Below are positions 42,660-46,749 of a stretch of DNA of 46,749 nucleotides, piece after piece; position 1 is the first letter of the stretch, and each line of letters starts with the position of its first letter. Made by a program: the position numbers and the translations under genes. Under the pieces are notes generated by a model. The model was not told where the DNA came from and did not search any database. It saw only the letters and a program-made list of their open reading frames with translations. The stretch is from positions 1 to 46,749 of the forward strand of contig JAEZJW010000097.1 in the NCBI GenBank assembly GCA_023415595.1, read 5' to 3'. The DNA is from Bacillota bacterium (GTDB lineage Bacteria; Bacillota; Clostridia; Lachnospirales; Lachnospiraceae).

Positions 42660-45242
42660 ATGAATATTAATAAATTCACGCAGAATTCCCTGCTGGCAGT
42701 AGAAGGCTGTGAGAAGCTGGCTTATGAATACGGGCACCAGGAGATTGATGTAGAGCACCTGCTCTATAGCCTGCTTACGCTGGAGGACAGTCTGATTAAG
42801 AGGCTATTTGAGAAAATGGAAATAAATACGGAGGTGTTCCTGGCTCAGGTCAAGGGGCTCCTTCGGAAAAGGCCGAAGGTAACCGGAGGACAGGTCTATA
42901 TCAGCAATGACCTGAATAAGATTCTCATCAGTGCGGAGGACGAAGCGAAACAGATGGGAGATACCTATGTATCTGTGGAGCATCTGCTCCTCAGTATACT
43001 GAAGGCTCCGGGCAGGAATGTGAAACCACTGTTCACGGAATTCGGGATAACCAGAGAGAGTTTTTTACAGGCGCTACAGACAGTCAGGGGAAACCAGAGG
43101 GTAACGAGCGATAACCCGGAGGCTACCTATGATACACTGGAGAAGTATGGCTATGACCTCGTAGCCCGGGCGAAGGAGCAGAAGCTGGATCCAGTCATTG
43201 GAAGGGATTCTGAGATTCGCAATGTAATCAGGATCCTATCCCGGAAGACGAAGAATAACCCGGTTCTGATCGGTGAGCCAGGAGTCGGTAAGACCGCAGT
43301 GGTCGAGGGACTGGCACAGAGAATCGTCAAGGGAGATGTTCCGCAATCTCTTAAGGATAAGAAGCTGTTTGCTCTGGATATGGGATCCCTGGTGGCAGGG
43401 GCGAAGTACCGAGGGGAATTTGAGGAACGCTTAAAGGCTGTTCTGGAGGAAGTTAAGAAGAGCGAGGGGCAGATTGTTCTGTTCATCGATGAGCTTCATA
43501 CCATCGTAGGAGCCGGTAGGACCGAGGGCTCTATGGATGCCGGCAATATGCTGAAGCCGATGTTAGCCAGGGGGGAGCTTCACTGTATCGGTGCTACCAC
43601 TTTGAATGAGTACCGGCAGTATATCGAAAAGGATGCTGCTCTGGAACGGAGATTCCAGCCGGTGATGGTGGAGGAGCCCAGTGTGGAGGATACAATCTCG
43701 ATCCTCCGGGGACTCAAGGAGCGGTATGAGGTATTCCATGGTGTGAAGATCTCGGATGGTGCGTTGGTCAGTGCAGCAACCCTGTCCAACCGTTATATCT
43801 CCGACCGCTTTCTGCCCGACAAAGCCATCGACCTGGTGGATGAAGCCTGTGCGTTGATTAAGACGGAACTTGATTCCATGCCGACGGAGCTGGACGATAT
43901 GCAGCGGAGGATTATGCAGATGGAGATTGAAGAGGCTGCACTGAAGAAGGAGAAGGACCGTTTAAGCATGGAGCGCCTGGCAGAGCTTCAGAGGGAGCTG
44001 GCGGAGCTAAGAGAAAGCTTTGCCGGTGCGAGAGCCAGATGGGACAATGAGAAAGCATCCGTAGAGAAGGTTCATAAGCTAAGGGAGGCATTGGAGGCAT
44101 TAAACCACGAGATTGAGATTGCTGAGCGAAACTATGATCTTAACAAGGCTGCTGAGTTAAAATACGGCAGACTCCCGGAGCTTCAAAAACAACTTCAAAA
44201 AGAGGAGGAGAGGCTTGCGGAGGAAGAAACTGCTCTGGTTCATGAGAATGTGAGTGAGGAAGAGATTGCGAAGATCATCTCCAGATGGACCGGTATCCCT
44301 GTGACGAAACTGACGGAGAGTGAGCGAAATAAGACTCTTCACCTAAGCGATGAGCTTCATAAGAGAGTAGTCGGACAGGAGGAGGGTGTGGATAAGGTAT
44401 CGGATGCAATCCTCAGATCGAAAGCAGGCATTAAGGACCCGAAGAAACCGATCGGCTCCTTCCTGTTCCTCGGCCCCACCGGTGTCGGGAAGACGGAACT
44501 GGCGAAAGCTTTAGCGGAGAGCCTATTTGACAATGAGCAGAACATGGTCCGTATCGATATGAGTGAATATATGGAGAAGCACTCCGTAGCCAGACTGATC
44601 GGTGCTCCTCCCGGATATGTGGGTTATGAGGAGGGAGGCCAGCTGACAGAAGCCGTCAGAAGGAAGCCTTATGCCGTCCTTCTGTTTGATGAGGTCGAGA
44701 AGGCACATCCTGATGTATTCAATGTACTGCTTCAGGTGTTGGATGACGGCAGGATTACCGATTCTCAGGGAAGAACCGTGGACTTCAAGAATACAATCAT
44801 TATCCTGACCTCCAATATCGGGTCCAGATATCTGTTGGAGGGTGTCTCGGAGAACGGTGTCATTAGCACAACCTGTGAGAGACAGGTAATGCAGGACCTT
44901 AGGGATGCCTTCCGCCCTGAATTTTTAAACCGGCTGGACGAGATTATATTATTCAAGCCCTTAAGCAGAAGTAACATTAACAGCATTGTAGACCTGATGG
45001 TAGCAGATCTCAATAAACGGCTGGCAGACAGAGAGATTACCATAAGACTGTCGGATGACGCCAGAGAATATATCGTGGCAAGTGCTTATGACCCTATCTA
45101 CGGTGCAAGACCCCTGAAGCGTTTTCTTCAGAAGAATGTGGAGACCTTAAGTGCGAGGCTTATTCTAAGCGACCGGGTGGTACCCGGAGACACCATCCTG
45201 ATCGAGTCGGGCAGAACCGGGTTGGAGGCCAGAGTAATTTAG
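42660..45242 (+). CDS. clpB: ATP-dependent disaggregase ClpB
   Basis: Hsp100 chaperone that rescues aggregated proteins with DnaK, 860 residues, full length. N-terminal double Clp repeat (1-~145), AAA module 1 with Walker A GEPGVGKTAVVEGLA and Walker B VLFIDELHTIVGAGR, the middle coiled coil (~410-525), and AAA module 2 with GPTGVGKTELAKALAE and VLLFDEVEKAHPDVFNVLLQ. No ClpP-binding tripeptide context is apparent, favouring ClpB over ClpA/C. ATG 42660 has GGAGG seven bases upstream. No CIRCE or CtsR operator is visible upstream, and no clear -35/-10 pair either. Confidence 0.96.
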   Translation: MNINKFTQNSLLAVEGCEKLAYEYGHQEIDVEHLLYSLLTLEDSLIKRLFEKMEINTEVFLAQVKGLLRKRPKVTGGQVYISNDLNKILISAEDEAKQMGDTYVSVEHLLLSILKAPGRNVKPLFTEFGITRESFLQALQTVRGNQRVTSDNPEATYDTLEKYGYDLVARAKEQKLDPVIGRDSEIRNVIRILSRKTKNNPVLIGEPGVGKTAVVEGLAQRIVKGDVPQSLKDKKLFALDMGSLVAGAKYRGEFEERLKAVLEEVKKSEGQIVLFIDELHTIVGAGRTEGSMDAGNMLKPMLARGELHCIGATTLNEYRQYIEKDAALERRFQPVMVEEPSVEDTISILRGLKERYEVFHGVKISDGALVSAATLSNRYISDRFLPDKAIDLVDEACALIKTELDSMPTELDDMQRRIMQMEIEEAALKKEKDRLSMERLAELQRELAELRESFAGARARWDNEKASVEKVHKLREALEALNHEIEIAERNYDLNKAAELKYGRLPELQKQLQKEEERLAEEETALVHENVSEEEIAKIISRWTGIPVTKLTESERNKTLHLSDELHKRVVGQEEGVDKVSDAILRSKAGIKDPKKPIGSFLFLGPTGVGKTELAKALAESLFDNEQNMVRIDMSEYMEKHSVARLIGAPPGYVGYEEGGQLTEAVRRKPYAVLLFDEVEKAHPDVFNVLLQVLDDGRITDSQGRTVDFKNTIIILTSNIGSRYLLEGVSENGVISTTCERQVMQDLRDAFRPEFLNRLDEIILFKPLSRSNINSIVDLMVADLNKRLADREITIRLSDDAREYIVASAYDPIYGARPLKRFLQKNVETLSARLILSDRVVPGDTILIESGRTGLEARVI

Positions 45243-45340
45243 TTCCTCAGGTTTATTTATGCAAGGGTAAATGCGGTTTGTAGAATTTTTTTTCGGTACG
45301 AGTCATAGAATTAGGTAAAGGAGAAATTTATGGAGGATTT

Positions 45341-45757
45341 ATGAGGAGGCTCGGAAAATTAATTCTGCTTCTTATGATAGTCGTAAATGTGCTTGGACTT
45401 GCAGCCTGCAAGACAGAGGATACGGATGTTAAAAAATTAAGGGATCTTGAATTTACGGTAGTGGAGGATGCTGATCTGCCCGGTGAACTGAAGGAAATTA
45501 TAGATGAGAAGAAAGAAAATCCATTCAAGCTATCGTATTCCAATAAGGATAACCTGTATATCGTAGTTGGCTACGGTAAGCAGAACAGCGGCGGTTACAG
45601 CATCTCGGTAGAGCAACTGTATCTGACCAGTAATGCGATTTATATCGATACGAATCTGATCGGTCCTTCCAAGGATGACCTTGTAACCCAGGGAGTCACC
45701 TATCCTTATATTGTGGTGAAGCTGGAGTTTTTGGATAAGAGTGTCGTATTTCAATAA
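45341..45757 (+). CDS. PrcB-like lipoprotein
   Basis: 138 residues with a lipoprotein signal and lipobox LAAC (Cys23). The C-terminal ~70 residues (VGYGKQNSGGYSISVEQ, then VTYPYIVVKL) fit the PrcB C-terminal domain, known from the Treponema protease complex accessory subunit and widely present in Firmicutes lipoproteins. No protease gene is adjacent. ATG 45341 has GGAGG five bases upstream; it follows clpB by 98 bases and may or may not share its transcript. Confidence 0.85.
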   Translation: MRRLGKLILLLMIVVNVLGLAACKTEDTDVKKLRDLEFTVVEDADLPGELKEIIDEKKENPFKLSYSNKDNLYIVVGYGKQNSGGYSISVEQLYLTSNAIYIDTNLIGPSKDDLVTQGVTYPYIVVKLEFLDKSVVFQ

Positions 45758-45785
45758 GAGCCCATGGGCTGTTGTAAAAAGTGGG

Positions 45786-45820
45786 AGGGTTTTGGACTAG
45801 ATTCCAAAACCCTTGTCCTA
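45786..45820 (+). terminator. Terminator of lipoprotein gene
   Basis: AGGGTTTTGGA/TCCAAAACCCT perfect 11-base stem; T-run is weak (TGTCCTATTT). Confidence 0.7.
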
Positions 45821-46139
45821 TTTAGCTATATAGCGGTTCTGCAGGTGAAGATATCGGGTCAGGCTGTTTTGGATGTTTTAGAGAAAAAATAAGAAAAAGA
45901 ACAATATTTAGTTGATTATGCAGTTGGTGGGTCTATATATTGTGGTTTATTAAATTCGTTAGAATAGTTAGTTTTGGATGAATTATACATGTATTTTTTG
46001 TGCATAATGATAATGCTGTTAGGTATTAGGGACTACAATTGATAAAATATTCCATAAAAAATAGAGGAAAATCCTCTCAATTCATGTGCATATTTTTCTA
46101 TACAAAGCCCCTTGATAGGGCAAATTGTCTGAAAATTTG
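45821..46139. other. Gene-free AT-rich stretch
   Basis: No supported ORF on either strand. Two small hairpins, AGAGGA/TCCTCT (46063-46077) and GCCC/GGGC (46107-46121), without a T-run. I see nothing further. Confidence 0.5.
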
Positions 46140-46169
46140 TTGACAATTATTAGTATTTCGTGCTATAAT
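46140..46169 (+). promoter_or_regulatory. Strong promoter of veg
   Basis: TTGACA (46140-46145), 18 bases, extended TGcTATAAT (46161-46169). Full consensus hexamers; the 5' UTR is about 100 bases. Confidence 0.88.
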
Positions 46170-46278
46170 ACCTATGATGCATGGGTTTTGTAACAGAATT
46201 TTGTATAAATGTTTGATATATCCATATCAGGGTAAAATCTTAGGTGCGGATATCGGAAGCATTAGTAAGGAGTAGACC

Positions 46279-46524
46279 ATGGTGAAACAAAATGATGTTA
46301 ATAAGGTACGAAATGCGGTAATCAGTCATACAGGCAGAAAGGTCAAGATCAGGATCAACAGGGGAAGACATAAGGTTGATGAGACGGAAGGCGTTATATC
46401 TGAGACATATCCCAGTATCTTTTTAGTTAAGATACAGGAGAACAAAGATATGCCGGTCCGCATCATGTCATATAGTTATACAGATATTATTACAAGGGAT
46501 GTTGAATTGATATTATGCAGTTAA
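46279..46524 (+). CDS. veg: Veg family protein
   Basis: 81-residue protein of the Veg family (B. subtilis Veg stimulates biofilm matrix genes). Conserved pattern: GRKVKIRINRGRHKVDETEG, then ISETYPSIFLVKI and SYSYTDIITRDVEL. The fold is a small SH3-like barrel. AAGGAG seven bases before ATG 46279. The very strong promoter fits the high expression known for veg. In Clostridia it commonly precedes a SPOCS/LysM gene, as here. Confidence 0.95.
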   Translation: MVKQNDVNKVRNAVISHTGRKVKIRINRGRHKVDETEGVISETYPSIFLVKIQENKDMPVRIMSYSYTDIITRDVELILCS

Positions 46525-46538
46525 ATCCCATAAGATAG

Positions 46539-46575
46539 AGCTGAAGCCTTACTGTTACAGGCTTCAGCTTTTTTA
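46539..46575 (+). terminator. veg terminator
   Basis: AGCTGAAGCCT/AGGCTTCAGCT perfect 11-base stem, nine-base loop, then T6-7. Confidence 0.93.
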
Positions 46576-46706
46576 TGTACTGGATTATGCATCAGAAGTT
46601 AGCTTGTTATATTGTTTTATATATTAAGTACATAATTTTCCTTACCCTCGAATAAGATATGTCAGAGGCATTCCATCGTATGTCCAAATTCAAGGAGGGA
46701 TTTTAA

Positions 46707-46749
46707 GTGGAGTTAATTAAAAAGAATATTCATATGAATAAATTGAAAT
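46707..46749 (+). CDS. Start of SPOCS/DUF3794 (LysM-type) protein gene, cut by window end
   Basis: GTG 46707 with GGAGGG eight bases upstream. The 14 residues visible, MELIKKNIHMNKLK, match the typical first residues of Clostridial DUF3794/SPOCS-domain LysM proteins (spore-envelope associated) that sit next to veg. The rest is outside the window. Confidence 0.65.
   Translation, partial: MELIKKNIHMNKLK

Overview
The window looks like a chromosomal segment of a spore-forming, low-to-moderate GC member of the Clostridia, most likely Lachnospiraceae (Lachnoclostridium/Anaerocolumna-like). The evidence is the large-type SRP RNA, SAM-I and T-box leaders, a short ProS, a Veg protein followed by a SPOCS/DUF3794-type start, a CotS-like coat protein, two HD-GYP proteins and purine-rich Shine-Dalgarno sites before almost every gene. 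No tRNA, insertion sequence, prophage or CRISPR array was seen. Composition is even throughout, so most of it reads as core genome.

Layout. 1-5.8 kb: 3' part of SRP RNA (ffs), then a + strand run of a large cyclic-nucleotide-domain protein, an orphan ABC ATPase and a TPR/AAA protein, with a convergent small Ig-like protein. 6.2-8.9 kb: murA, convergent with an HD-GYP protein. 9-12 kb: SAM-I riboswitch and metK, then a zinc-ribbon membrane protein. 12-14.3 kb: a sensor kinase and response regulator. 14.4-17.5 kb: a candidate cis-acting RNA with terminator, a TM1266-type iron-hydrogenase-system regulator and an NMT1/SsuABC-like ABC transporter. 17.6-23.6 kb: a CMP-kinase-like P-loop protein with a ParB-like tail, an AI-2E/YtvI-type membrane protein, T-box plus proS, a GNAT and cca. 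23.7-27.7 kb: a CotS-like protein, a PEGA protein and a coiled-coil membrane protein. 28-30.3 kb: pgi, a candidate structured RNA and a convergent hemolysin III homologue. 30.6-34.1 kb: a DUF951 protein, HAD hydrolase, exonuclease III, cyclase-family protein and a second HD-GYP protein. 34.2-37.2 kb, minus strand: azlCD, two small proteins and a diguanylate cyclase. 37.3-42.5 kb: a small protein, TetR regulator divergent from an MMPL exporter and its secreted companion, then a decayed LysM/GH18 gene. 42.6-46.7 kb: clpB, a PrcB-like lipoprotein, veg and the first codons of a SPOCS/LysM-type gene.

How genes fit together. Three c-di-GMP-type genes (one GGDEF, two HD-GYP paralogues) lie within 30 kb. 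Several units carry readable control: metK by SAM, proS by uncharged tRNA, the MMPL pair probably by the adjacent TetR through an inverted repeat over the -35 box, and murA possibly through an inverted repeat bracketing its -10. The best candidates for undescribed biology are the untitled leader RNA at 14.47-14.61 kb, the structured RNA at 29.46-29.65 kb, the AUG-UAA-UAA start region of the HAD gene, the kinase/ParB-like fusion, and the cNMP-domain/ABC/TPR-AAA gene run. None was searched against databases; all assignments rest on reading motifs.
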